Below, one piece after another: positions 8,935 to 17,944 of a stretch of 64,000 nucleotides of DNA. The first letter of the stretch is position 1. Each line of letters begins with the position of its first letter. The notes below the pieces were generated by a model. It searched no databases and was not told where the DNA came from. It saw nothing but the letters and a program-made list of their open reading frames with translations. The translations under genes were made by a program, and so were the position numbers. The DNA is from Lapillicoccus jejuensis (GTDB lineage: Bacteria; Actinomycetota; Actinomycetes; Actinomycetales; Dermatophilaceae), in NCBI RefSeq assembly GCF_006715055.1, contig NZ_VFMN01000001.1, forward strand, positions 2,914,001 to 2,978,000, in the 5' to 3' direction.

Positions 8935-10956
8935 TCAGCTGCGGAGCAGGAAGGCGCGCAGGCGGTGCTCCGGGGTGGGATGCCGCTGGGGGCGGCTCGG
9001 GCGGGCTCGGCGGCCGTCGGGACGGGTCGGGGCCGCGGGCAGGACCGGCGGGGAGGTCGAGCGGTAGGTCAGGCCGGTGGGTGTCGTGACGCGGACGGCG
9101 TGCCGGGTCGCGGGGGCCGTTCTCGTCCGCGTCCCGGCTGCGGTCGGCGGGACGTCGTCGTCGAGGACGTCGCTGTGCCAGCCGGGGGCTTCCTTGGTCT
9201 GGTTGCAGCGGGCGCAGAGGCCTTGGCCGTTGGTGGCGGTGGTGGGGCCGCCGTCGGTGTGGGGGGTGACGTGGTCGCCGTGGCGGATGGGGGCGTCGCA
9301 GTACGGGGTGCGGCAGGTCTGGTCGCGGGCGATGAGGAAGCGGCGCAGGCCGCCGTCGAAGACGCGGCGTCGGGACTCGAGCGCGACGAGGGCGCCGGTG
9401 TCGGGGCACGCCCACAGCCGGCGCAGGAACGTCGCCGCCCGCGCCCCGACCTCAGGGTGGGCGTCGGGGGCGCCGCGGACCAGGTGCCGGGCCAGCCACG
9501 CCGGGATCGGGCCGTACCCCGGCACGTGGGCCGGCTGGTCGTAGCCCGGGTCGTCGGGGTCGCCCCACAACGCCTCGGCCGAGACGACGAGCTGGACCTC
9601 GACCGGCACCGCCGGCGGACCGCCCTGACCTCGTGGCTCCTGCACCTCACCGGCCGTACTGGCCGTACTGGCCGTACTGGCCGTACTGGCCGTACTGGCC
9701 GTTGCGGCTGCGGGCTCTTCCGGAGGCGTGGCCTCTCCCGGGGCCGGGGGCTCTCCTGGGCTCGGGGGTTGGGCCGGACTCGGGGGTTGGGCCGGACTCG
9801 GGGGTTGGGCCGGACTCGGGGGTTGAGCCGGGCTCGAAGCCCGGGCAGGGGTCGGGGTGGGGGTGTCGCTGTCCCACCGGGTCGGGTCGGTGACCCACCC
9901 GGGCAGGTCCGGCGTCCCGGCCGACTGCCCGGTCACGGCCTGCACCAGCAGGTCCGCCATCAGCTGCCCCGTCCCGCGCCCGTCGCCGGCCGTCTTCGCC
10001 GCGGACGCCGCCGCCGACAGCGACGCCTGGCAGGCGATGCCCTGCACCACCGGCAGCAACGCCGTCAGCCACAGCATCCCGTCGGCCGCGGGTCGCGTCG
10101 AGACCCGACGCTGCCCGACGGCCTTCTCGTGCCGCTTCACCGCGGCCTGCGGGTCCAACGCGTACCCGCGCGCGATCACCGCCGCTCGGACCTGCCGCTC
10201 GCTCCAGCACCGCAGACCTTCCCCGACCTGCTCGTCCACCCGCCGCCGCAGCGCCGGCGTCAACGTGCTGGTCTCCCGGGCCACGATCTCCGCGCCCCAC
10301 TCGGAGACCTCCCCGGCGTCCAACGCCGCCAACGTCCGAGGCAGGTCCGACGTCCACGCCTTCGCCGCGGCCACGCACGCCGAGGCCCGCGCCGGCGAGA
10401 TCCGCCGCGCCAACCCGACCTGCCCCACCACCGACGAACGCGCCAACCGCTCCGCCCGCACCCGACGACGGACCGCCGCCCGATCACCCGGCTCGTCGCC
10501 GTGCCCGAGGGATGTGCCGTGCGCCGCGGGGGACCCGGCGCGCGCGTCGAGCACCGCGAGGGCCGCCGCCTCCTGCGAGACCGCGAACGCCGCCGTCACC
10601 CTCGCCTGCGCCCCCGCCGCCACCGACTTCACCGCCTCCAGCAGAGAGATCACCTCGACCCGGACCGCGTCCACCGGCGCCACCACGACCACCGGCGCGA
10701 TCGAGGAGCCCTCCTCCACGGGCGCCGGCTCGAGCTCGAGCGGCGGCGAGAACTCACCCGCCGCGACCTGCGCCCCGACCTGCCGCAGCTCCCTCGTCAG
10801 CCACTCCAGCCGAGCACGAGGCTCCGACGGCACGTCCTGCGACGTCGGGGGCCGCTCCCCGACGGTCTCGCACACGTCGTCCGAACCGACGTGCAGGTCC
10901 GGCTCGCCGGGCATCGCCCCGCCTGCCGGCCCTGCGCCCTCCGTGGATTCGAACAT
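8935..10956 (-). CDS. DUF222 / HNH endonuclease-domain protein (13E12-like) with internal repeats
   Basis: 673 residues. The N-terminal two thirds is the helical DUF222 region (for example ALRRRVDEQVGEGLRCWSER, RHEKAVGQRRVSTRPAADG). The C-terminal HNH nuclease fold reads CRTPYCDAPIRHGDHVTPH then CARCNQTKEAPGWH, with paired Cys residues for zinc and the His/Asn of the HNH motif. Between them lies a low-complexity linker of repeated PSPAQP and AST units, encoded by exact DNA repeats. The family resembles mycobacterial 13E12 repeat proteins; some are induced by DNA damage. A SOS-like box overlaps the start codon here. The biological role is not established. Confidence 0.85.
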   Translation of the reverse strand: MFESTEGAGPAGGAMPGEPDLHVGSDDVCETVGERPPTSQDVPSEPRARLEWLTRELRQVGAQVAAGEFSPPLELEPAPVEEGSSIAPVVVVAPVDAVRVEVISLLEAVKSVAAGAQARVTAAFAVSQEAAALAVLDARAGSPAAHGTSLGHGDEPGDRAAVRRRVRAERLARSSVVGQVGLARRISPARASACVAAAKAWTSDLPRTLAALDAGEVSEWGAEIVARETSTLTPALRRRVDEQVGEGLRCWSERQVRAAVIARGYALDPQAAVKRHEKAVGQRRVSTRPAADGMLWLTALLPVVQGIACQASLSAAASAAKTAGDGRGTGQLMADLLVQAVTGQSAGTPDLPGWVTDPTRWDSDTPTPTPARASSPAQPPSPAQPPSPAQPPSPAQPPSPGEPPAPGEATPPEEPAAATASTASTASTASTASTAGEVQEPRGQGGPPAVPVEVQLVVSAEALWGDPDDPGYDQPAHVPGYGPIPAWLARHLVRGAPDAHPEVGARAATFLRRLWACPDTGALVALESRRRVFDGGLRRFLIARDQTCRTPYCDAPIRHGDHVTPHTDGGPTTATNGQGLCARCNQTKEAPGWHSDVLDDDVPPTAAGTRTRTAPATRHAVRVTTPTGLTYRSTSPPVLPAAPTRPDGRRARPSRPQRHPTPEHRLRAFLLRS
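9652..9696. repeat. Five 9-bp tandem repeats (GGCCGTACT) inside the DUF222 gene
   Basis: Five exact copies plus a partial sixth. Nine is a multiple of three, so copy-number change would keep the reading frame and add or remove an Ala-Ser-Thr unit. Confidence 0.9.
9763..9834. repeat. 18-bp tandem repeats inside the DUF222 gene
   Basis: Three exact copies of CGGGGGTTGGGCCGGACT (9763-9816) followed by one degenerate copy. Each encodes a Pro-Ser-Pro-Ala-Gln-Pro unit on the minus strand. Confidence 0.9.
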
Positions 10957-10968
10957 GTGTCCAATCTA
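10949..10968 (-). promoter_or_regulatory. Candidate SOS (LexA) box and leaderless -10 of the DUF222-HNH gene
   Basis: TCGAACATGTGTCCAA (10949-10964) has one perfect half-site of the mycobacterial-type box TCGAAC-N4-GTTCGA and 4 of 6 matches in the other half. It contains the start codon. On the minus strand TAGATT (10963-10968) ends 6 nt before the ATG, so the box overlaps the predicted -10 edge, transcription start and start codon, an ideal place for repression. Confidence 0.55.
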
Positions 10969-11004
10969 CTGCCGACCACCGACATCCCACCGTCGCCACG
11001 GGAG

Positions 11005-11047
11005 CCTGTGGACGACGGCGCGGCCGGCGTCGTCCTGTGGACGACGG
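11005..11047. repeat. Direct repeat CCTGTGGACGACGG, two copies
   Basis: Exact 14-bp copies at 11005-11018 and 11034-11047, starts 29 bp apart, in the gap upstream of the DUF222 gene. TGTGGACGA differs by one base from the complement of the high-GC DnaA box TTGTCCACA. Confidence 0.5.
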
Positions 11048-11074
11048 GCCCGCCGGGCGACCGGACAGGTCGAC

Positions 11075-11800
11075 TCACCCGGGCTCGTCCACCGCCGCGT
11101 CGAGCGCCGCGTCCACGCGTGCCATGAACTCCTCGAACCGGTCGTGGTGCACGCTGTGGCCCGCGCCGTCGACGACGTCGACCCGGTGCCCGAGACCCCG
11201 CAACCGCTCCGCCTCCGCGGGCGGCACGAGGGGACTGTCGTCGGCGAGGACGAAGGCCGAGGACAGGACGCCGTACGAGCCCGCCGTCGGCACCACGGTG
11301 GCGGGGAAGCGCCCCGGGTCGACGAGCGCATCGCAGATCGCCGGGTCCCACCCCTGCAGCCCGGCGTACTTCGCCTCGACCGCCTCGGCTCGCCACCGCG
11401 GGTTGCGCCGCGCGATCTCCTCGCGGGTCCACGCCTTCTGCTCGCCGTACGCCGACAGCGCCGCGCCGGCCGCGGGCAGGTCGAGCACCGGGTCCTCGTG
11501 CACCGCCACGCGCGGCCGCAGCCGCTCGAGCGCGGCGGCCAGGGTGTAGCCGCCGAGCGAGTGCCCGACGACGAGGTACGGCGTCGGCGGCGCCTGGTCC
11601 AGGACCGCCCGGACGAGCACCTCCTGCGACCACCCGTCCGGAGCAGGACGACCGTCGTGCCCGGGCAGCGTCACCGCCGTCACCCGGAACCCGCGCTCGG
11701 CGAGAGCCGGTCCGACCCGGTACCAGACCCCGGGCCCGCCGGTCAGCCCGTGGATCAGCACGGCCTGCCGGTCCCCGTCGCCCCACGTCGTCACGCTCAC
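11075..11800 (-). CDS. Alpha/beta hydrolase
   Basis: 241 residues. Classical alpha/beta-hydrolase core: oxyanion region LIHGLTGGPGVWY, nucleophile elbow VGHSLGGYTL with the Ser, and a late catalytic His in DGAGHSVHHDRFEEF. Substrate cannot be predicted. The GTG start overlaps the TGA stop of the GNAT gene (GTGA, 11797-11800), indicating translational coupling in a two-gene operon. Confidence 0.82.
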   Translation of the reverse strand: MSVTTWGDGDRQAVLIHGLTGGPGVWYRVGPALAERGFRVTAVTLPGHDGRPAPDGWSQEVLVRAVLDQAPPTPYLVVGHSLGGYTLAAALERLRPRVAVHEDPVLDLPAAGAALSAYGEQKAWTREEIARRNPRWRAEAVEAKYAGLQGWDPAICDALVDPGRFPATVVPTAGSYGVLSSAFVLADDSPLVPPAEAERLRGLGHRVDVVDGAGHSVHHDRFEEFMARVDAALDAAVDEPG

Positions 11801-12384
11801 GCCAGCACCCTCCGCATCCGCAGTCTCGGCCGCCGCGAGGCCACCGCGTCGGTCGTCCCGACGACCTCGAAGCCGACCCTCTCGAACATCGCCCGCGTCC
11901 CCACGAAGGCCATCGTCGTGTCGATCCGACCGCCCTCGGCGTCGACGGGGTACGCCTCGACCGCCGGCGCCCCGTGCTCCGCCGCGAAGGCCACGGCGCC
12001 CTCGATGACCTGGCCGGCCACGCCCTGCCGGCGCCACCCGCCGCGGACGACGACGCAGATGACGGACCACACCGGCACGTCGTCGACGGCCGGGATCCTC
12101 GTGCTGTGCACGAGCCGCGGGATGTCGGTGCGCGCCCCGACGTTGGCCCAGCCGACCGGCGTGCCGTCCCGGTAGGCGACGACCCCGGGCGCCACCTCGC
12201 GCGCGCACAGCGACCGCGCCGCTCGCTCGCGCGCGTCGGGCCCGTCGCCGCCGAGCTCCTCGATCTCCGCGAGCCGCAGCCGGTGCGACAGGCACCAGCA
12301 GTGCGTGGCGCGCCGGTTCGGGTTGATCACGTCGGCGAAGTCCTCGAACCGGTCCGGCGTCACCGGGTGCGTCTCCCAGGTCAT
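11797..12384 (-). CDS. GNAT family N-acetyltransferase
   Basis: 195 residues from ATG at 12384; homology does not extend further upstream. The acetyl-CoA-binding core is visible as VICVVVRGGWRRQGVAGQVIEGA (motif A region, R/QxxGxA-like in WRRQGVAGQVI) followed by AMFERVGFEVVG. The N-terminal part has CWCLSHRL, seen in a group of actinobacterial GNATs. The target is unknown. The upstream gene of a coupled pair with the hydrolase. Confidence 0.8.
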   Translation of the reverse strand: MTWETHPVTPDRFEDFADVINPNRRATHCWCLSHRLRLAEIEELGGDGPDARERAARSLCAREVAPGVVAYRDGTPVGWANVGARTDIPRLVHSTRIPAVDDVPVWSVICVVVRGGWRRQGVAGQVIEGAVAFAAEHGAPAVEAYPVDAEGGRIDTTMAFVGTRAMFERVGFEVVGTTDAVASRRPRLRMRRVLA

Positions 12385-12434
12385 GCGCCCAGCCAAGCAC
12401 GCCCCACCGACGGCCACACCGCCGCGGGGTCGGC

Positions 12435-13130
12435 TCAGAAGAGCCGCGACTCCGTGTCGTCCATCCCCCGCAGCGCGTCGTAGTCGAGCACGACGCACCG
12501 GATCCCACGGTCCTCGGCGAGCACCCTGGCCTGCGGCTTGATCTCCTGCGCGGCGAAGATCCCGGTGACCGGCGCCAGGTGCGGGTCACGGTTCATCAGC
12601 TCGAGGTACCGCGTCAGCTGCTCGACCCCGTCGATCTCGCCGCGCCGCTTGATCTCGACGGCGACGTGCCCGCGGGCGGCGTCGCGCGCGAGGATGTCGA
12701 CGGGCCCGATCGCCGTCATGTACTCCCGCCGCACCAGCGACCACCCGTGCCCGAGCGTGTGGATGTGCTCGGCGAGCAGCCGCTGCAGGTGCGCCTCGAC
12801 GCCGTCCTTGACCAGCCCGGGGTCGACGCCCAGGTCGTGGCTGGAGTCGTGGAGCACCTCGTGCAGCCTCACCCGCAGCCGGTCCTCGGACTTCTGGTGC
12901 GCGACGACCCACACGGCCACGACCCCGTCGGCGGCCTCGTGCTCCTCCGGCTCGACCTCGGCCATGACGCACGGCGGCGACATCCAGTTGAGCGGCTTGT
13001 ACGACCCGCCGTCGCTGTGCACGAGCACCGACCCGTCCGCCTTGACGAGCAGGAGCCGCGTCGCCAGCGGCAGGTGCGCCTGGAGACGACCCTCGTAGTC
13101 CACGGAGCAGCGCGCGACGACCAACCTCAC
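12435..13130 (-). CDS. nucS: Endonuclease NucS (EndoMS), mismatch-specific
   Basis: 231 residues from GTG at 13130. NucS cuts both strands at mismatches and replaces MutS/MutL repair in many actinobacteria and archaea. The N-terminal DNA-binding half is followed by a RecB-like nuclease domain with Asp145 (GPVDILARD), Glu159 and Lys161 (VAVEIKRRG) and QLTRYLELM. The chain ends DDTESRLF, a likely sliding-clamp-binding peptide. Length is typical. TAGGTT lies 8 nt before the GTG and no ribosome site is evident. Confidence 0.95.
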   Translation of the reverse strand: MRLVVARCSVDYEGRLQAHLPLATRLLLVKADGSVLVHSDGGSYKPLNWMSPPCVMAEVEPEEHEAADGVVAVWVVAHQKSEDRLRVRLHEVLHDSSHDLGVDPGLVKDGVEAHLQRLLAEHIHTLGHGWSLVRREYMTAIGPVDILARDAARGHVAVEIKRRGEIDGVEQLTRYLELMNRDPHLAPVTGIFAAQEIKPQARVLAEDRGIRCVVLDYDALRGMDDTESRLF

Positions 13131-13138
13131 GGCCGGTC

Positions 13139-13144
13139 AACCTA
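13139..13144 (-). promoter_or_regulatory. Candidate leaderless -10 (TAGGTT) for nucS
   Basis: The hexamer ends 8 nt before the GTG start at 13130. It implies nucS can be transcribed separately from the small gene upstream. Confidence 0.45.
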
Positions 13145-13209
13145 CCCGACGTCCGTACGACGCCCCGTACGGCGCCGCCCGCGACGCCTCCGTACGACGC
13201 CCCCGCGGC

Positions 13210-13449
13210 TCAGCCGCGACCGTCCTCGACGGGGGGCTGGAGCGCCATCGCCGCGGAGGGGAGCGTGGGGCGGGGCCGCCGCGGCTCGCGCACCCCGGCG
13301 AGCCCGCCGTCGTCGTCCGGGTCGTCGGTCGGCCCGGGTCCGGTCACCTCGCTCCACTCGAGGAAGTCCCGCGTCCCGACCGGCACGCGGCGGCGGCGCC
13401 GGAACAGGCCCGTGCGGGAGGGGCGGCCCGGGACGTGGAGGCGAGGCAT
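13210..13449 (-). CDS. Small basic/acidic protein, unknown
   Basis: 79 residues from ATG at 13449. Basic N-terminus (GRPSRTGLFRRRRRVPVGTR), a central FLEWSEVTGPG and an acidic DDPDDDGG stretch, then Pro/Arg-rich. No domain recognised and likely disordered. It is read in the same direction as nucS and ends about 80 bp before it. GGAG lies 12 nt upstream and GGGAG abuts the ATG, so the start is uncertain; an in-frame extension to 13518 is possible. Confidence 0.45.
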   Translation of the reverse strand: MPRLHVPGRPSRTGLFRRRRRVPVGTRDFLEWSEVTGPGPTDDPDDDGGLAGVREPRRPRPTLPSAAMALQPPVEDGRG

Positions 13450-13552
13450 CTCCCGAGTGTGCTCCCGGTCACCTCTCCCCGTCGAGACCCCCAGGACCTC
13501 GACTGCGACGAGGGTCACCCGCCGACCGGTCCGGCACCCGCGGGCGGTCTGA

Positions 13553-13558
13553 CAGACT
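13553..13558 (+). promoter_or_regulatory. Candidate leaderless -10 (CAGACT) for the dehydrogenase gene
   Basis: CAGACT differs from TANNNT at the first base and ends 7 nt before the ATG at 13566. No Shine-Dalgarno was seen. Confidence 0.35.
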
Positions 13559-13565
13559 CGCCGCC

Positions 13566-15344
13566 ATGGCTCGTGAGTTCACCAACGTCGGTGTCGTCGG
13601 TCTCGGCACGATGGGCGCCGGCATCGTGGAAGTGTTCGCCCGCAACGGGATCGACGTGACGGCGGTGGAGGTCGACGACGCCGCCCTCACCCGCGGGCGC
13701 GGAGTCCTCGAGCACTCCACCGGACGCGCCGTGGCGCGCGGCAAGCTGAGCGAGCAGGACCAGGCGGCGCTGCACTCCCGCGTGCACTTCACGACCGACC
13801 TGCAGGACCTCGCCCCCTGCCAGCTCGTCGTCGAGGCCGTCCCGGAGCGGCTCGACCTCAAGAAGGACCTCTTCGGCCGGGTCGACCAGGTCGTCGGCGC
13901 CGACGCGGTCCTCGCGACCAACACCTCCTCCCTGCCGGTCACGGAGATCGCCGTCGCGACGAGCGACCCGAAGCGGGTCGTGGGCATGCACTTCTTCAAC
14001 CCCGCGCCGGTGCAGCAGTTCGTCGAGGTCATCCGCACGGTCGTCACCGCGGACGACGTCTTCGAGGACGTCAAGGGCCTGGCCGAGCGCCTGGGCAAGA
14101 AGCCGGTCGTCGTCGGCGACAAGGCCGGGTTCATCGCCAACGCGCTGCTGTTCGGCTACCTCAACCACGCCGTGTCGATGTACGAGACCCGCTACGCGAC
14201 GCGCGAGGACATCGACGCGGCGATGAAGCTGGGCTGCGGCCTGCCCATGGGCCCGCTCGCGCTGATGGACCTCATCGGGCTCGACACCGCCTACGAGATC
14301 CTCGACACGATGTACAAGCAGGGTCGCGACAGGCTGCACGCGCCGAGCCCGATCATCAAGCAGATGGTCAGCGCCGGTCTCAAGGGCCGCAAGTCCGGGC
14401 GCGGCTTCTACACCTACGCCGAGCCCGGCAGCTCGCAGGTCGTCGGCGACGCGCAGACCCCGAGCCCGACGGCGGCGGGGGGCACGTCGCTGCGGACGAT
14501 CTCGTCGGTCGGCGTCGTCGGCTCCGGCACGATGGCCACCGGCATCGTCGAGGTCCTGGCCAAAAGTGGCTTCCCGGTCACCTACGTCGCGAGGAGCGAC
14601 GAGAAGGTCGAGGCCGTCCGGGCCGCCCTCTCCCGCAGCCTGGCTCGCGCCGTCGAGCGCGGCAAGCTCGAGCAGGCCGACGCCGACGCGGCGCTCGCGC
14701 GCGTCACCGGGTCGACGAGCCACGACGACCTCGCCGACGCCGACCTCGTCGTCGAGGCGATCGTCGAGGACCTCGAGGCGAAGCAGGACCTGTTCCGCAC
14801 CCTCGACAAGGTCGCGAAGTCGGGCGCCATCCTCGCCACGACGACCTCCTCGCTGCCGGTCATCGACTGCGCCGTCGTGACGAGCCGACCGCAGGACGTC
14901 GTCGGCATGCACTTCTTCAACCCCGCCACCGTCATGCGCCTCGTCGAGGTCGTGCACACCGTCTCCACCGCCGCCGACGTCACCGCGACCGTCGTCGACC
15001 TGACGACCCGGCTCGGCAAGCACCCGGTCCAGTGCGGCGACCGCGCCGGCTTCATCGTCAACGCGCTGCTCTTCCCCTACCTCAACGACGCGGTGCGGAT
15101 GCTCGAGGCGCACTACGCGACCGCCGACGACATCGACCTCGCCATGAAGACCGGCTGCGGCTACCCGATGGGCCCGTTCGAGCTGCTCGACGTCGTGGGC
15201 CTCGACGTCTCGCTCGCCATCCAGCGCACCCTCTACCTCGAGTTCCGCGAGCGCGGGTTCGCCCCCGCACCGCTGCTGGAGCACCTCGTCACCGCGGGCT
15301 ACCTGGGCCGCAAGACCGCGCGGGGGTTCCGCACCTACGCTTGA
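13566..15344 (+). CDS. 3-hydroxybutyryl-CoA dehydrogenase, tandem-duplicated fusion
   Basis: 592 residues made of two complete dehydrogenases in series, joined near residue 300 by a Ser/Pro/Gly linker (SPTAAGGTS). Each half has an NAD-binding GxGxxG (GVVGLGTMGAGI; GVVGSGTMATGI), a TSSLPV catalytic segment, GMHFFNPA with the catalytic His, and a GFI-NALL Asn. A single domain is about 285 residues. Both halves keep the catalytic residues, so both may work. The likely reaction is acetoacetyl-CoA/3-hydroxybutyryl-CoA interconversion, fitting the thiolase, enoyl-CoA hydratase and Ccr in this window. The domains have clearly diverged, so the duplication is old. Confidence 0.9.
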   Translation: MAREFTNVGVVGLGTMGAGIVEVFARNGIDVTAVEVDDAALTRGRGVLEHSTGRAVARGKLSEQDQAALHSRVHFTTDLQDLAPCQLVVEAVPERLDLKKDLFGRVDQVVGADAVLATNTSSLPVTEIAVATSDPKRVVGMHFFNPAPVQQFVEVIRTVVTADDVFEDVKGLAERLGKKPVVVGDKAGFIANALLFGYLNHAVSMYETRYATREDIDAAMKLGCGLPMGPLALMDLIGLDTAYEILDTMYKQGRDRLHAPSPIIKQMVSAGLKGRKSGRGFYTYAEPGSSQVVGDAQTPSPTAAGGTSLRTISSVGVVGSGTMATGIVEVLAKSGFPVTYVARSDEKVEAVRAALSRSLARAVERGKLEQADADAALARVTGSTSHDDLADADLVVEAIVEDLEAKQDLFRTLDKVAKSGAILATTTSSLPVIDCAVVTSRPQDVVGMHFFNPATVMRLVEVVHTVSTAADVTATVVDLTTRLGKHPVQCGDRAGFIVNALLFPYLNDAVRMLEAHYATADDIDLAMKTGCGYPMGPFELLDVVGLDVSLAIQRTLYLEFRERGFAPAPLLEHLVTAGYLGRKTARGFRTYA

Positions 15345-15347
15345 GGG

Positions 15348-15653
15348 GTGCCCCGAGCGAACCGCCGCCGCCGCGACGACGCGCCGCTCGACACCTCCCG
15401 GATCGGCGGGGTGACGAGCACCGAGCGCTACGCCGGCACGCTCTTCACCGTCCGCCGGGTCAGCGGCGCCACCGGCGCGAGCGCCGAGCGCGCCTACCTC
15501 TGCCCGGGGTGCCAGCAGGACGTCCTCCCGGGGACCCCGCACGTCGTCGCCTGGCCGGCCGAGGGCGTCGGCGGCCTCGGCGACCGCCGGCACTGGCACT
15601 CCGGCTGCTGGCAGCGCCGCGACGCCCGGCCCCCGGGCAACGCCTACCGCTGA
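15348..15653 (+). CDS. Small putative zinc-binding protein, unknown function
   Basis: 101 residues from GTG at 15348, whose ribosome site (GAGGGG) overlaps the stop of the dehydrogenase gene, so the two are probably translated from one mRNA. A likely metal site is CPGCQQ (Cys-X2-Cys) plus DRRHWHSGCW (His/Cys), separated by GTPHVVAWPAE. This pattern recurs in small actinobacterial proteins of unknown function. The N-terminus is Arg-rich. Confidence 0.65.
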   Translation: MPRANRRRRDDAPLDTSRIGGVTSTERYAGTLFTVRRVSGATGASAERAYLCPGCQQDVLPGTPHVVAWPAEGVGGLGDRRHWHSGCWQRRDARPPGNAYR

Positions 15654-15658
15654 CCGGC

Positions 15659-15664
15659 TAGCCT
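15659..15664 (+). promoter_or_regulatory. Candidate leaderless -10 (TAGCCT) for the 15672 hydrolase
   Basis: The hexamer ends 7 nt before the GTG at 15672. Confidence 0.5.
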
Positions 15665-15671
15665 GCCCGGC

Positions 15672-16454
15672 GTGACCGCCAGCCCGTCCCGCGCCGACGA
15701 GATCCGCGCCAGCTCGATCCTGCCGGCCCGCCGCGAGGACGTCGAGCTGCACACCGCCGACGGGCTCACCCTCGTCGGCGAGCTGGCCCTCCCCGCGCAC
15801 CGCGACCCGGTCGCGACCCTCGTCACGCTCCACCCGCTGCCCACCCACGGCGGCTTCATGGACAGCCACGTCCTCAAGAAGGCGTCGTACCGGCTGCCGG
15901 CGACGGCCGACCTCGCCGTCCTGCGCTTCAACCTGCGCGGGGTGACCTCACCCCGCGGCACCAGCCAGGGCGCCTTCGACGGCGGGGTGGGGGAGCGGTA
16001 CGACGTCGCGGCGGCGATCGAGCTCGCCGAGTTCCACGAGGACCCGCCGCTGCCGCGGCGCTGGCTCGTCGGCTGGTCGTTCGGGACCGACCTCACCCTC
16101 ATGTACGGCCTCGACCCGTCCATCGAGGGCGCGATCCTGCTCAGCCCCCCGCTGCGCTACAGCCGGCCCGAGCACCTGGCCGCGTGGGCCGACTCGGGCA
16201 AGCCGCTGCTGGCCCTCGTCCCCGAGCACGACGACTACCTGCGTCCCGACGAGGCGCGCGAGCGGTTCTCGGTCGTCCCGCAGGCCCGGGTCGTCGGCGT
16301 CGACGGCGCCAAGCACCTGTGGGTCGGCGAGCCCTACGTGCGACGCGTCCTCGACGAGATCGTGGCGCAGGTCAACCCCACGGCGCTGCCGTTGCCGACG
16401 ACCTGGCCGGCCGCCGAGCAGCGGCACGAGCCGAGCCCGACGGTCCGCGCCTGA
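15672..16454 (+). CDS. Alpha/beta hydrolase (dienelactone hydrolase/Tex30-like)
   Basis: 260 residues. Fold landmarks: LVTLHPLPTHGGFMDSHV, FNLRGVTSPRG, nucleophile elbow GWSFGTDLTLMYG, and a late Asp/His pair (VPEHDDYLRPDEAR; GAKHLWVGEP). Similar to bacterial YdeN/Tex30-like hydrolases acting on acyl esters or peptides. Substrate unknown. No signal peptide, so cytoplasmic. Confidence 0.78.
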   Translation: MTASPSRADEIRASSILPARREDVELHTADGLTLVGELALPAHRDPVATLVTLHPLPTHGGFMDSHVLKKASYRLPATADLAVLRFNLRGVTSPRGTSQGAFDGGVGERYDVAAAIELAEFHEDPPLPRRWLVGWSFGTDLTLMYGLDPSIEGAILLSPPLRYSRPEHLAAWADSGKPLLALVPEHDDYLRPDEARERFSVVPQARVVGVDGAKHLWVGEPYVRRVLDEIVAQVNPTALPLPTTWPAAEQRHEPSPTVRA

Positions 16455-16475
16455 GCGGCCACCGTACGGCGCCCC

Positions 16476-17927
<1,452 letters not shown>

Positions 17928-17944
17928 CGCGCCGGGCGCCGGCC

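Noticed and set aside
9652-9834. Tandem repeats as a CRISPR array
   Set aside because: Units are 9 and 18 bp, contiguous, without spacers, and lie in frame within a coding sequence; no cas genes in the window.
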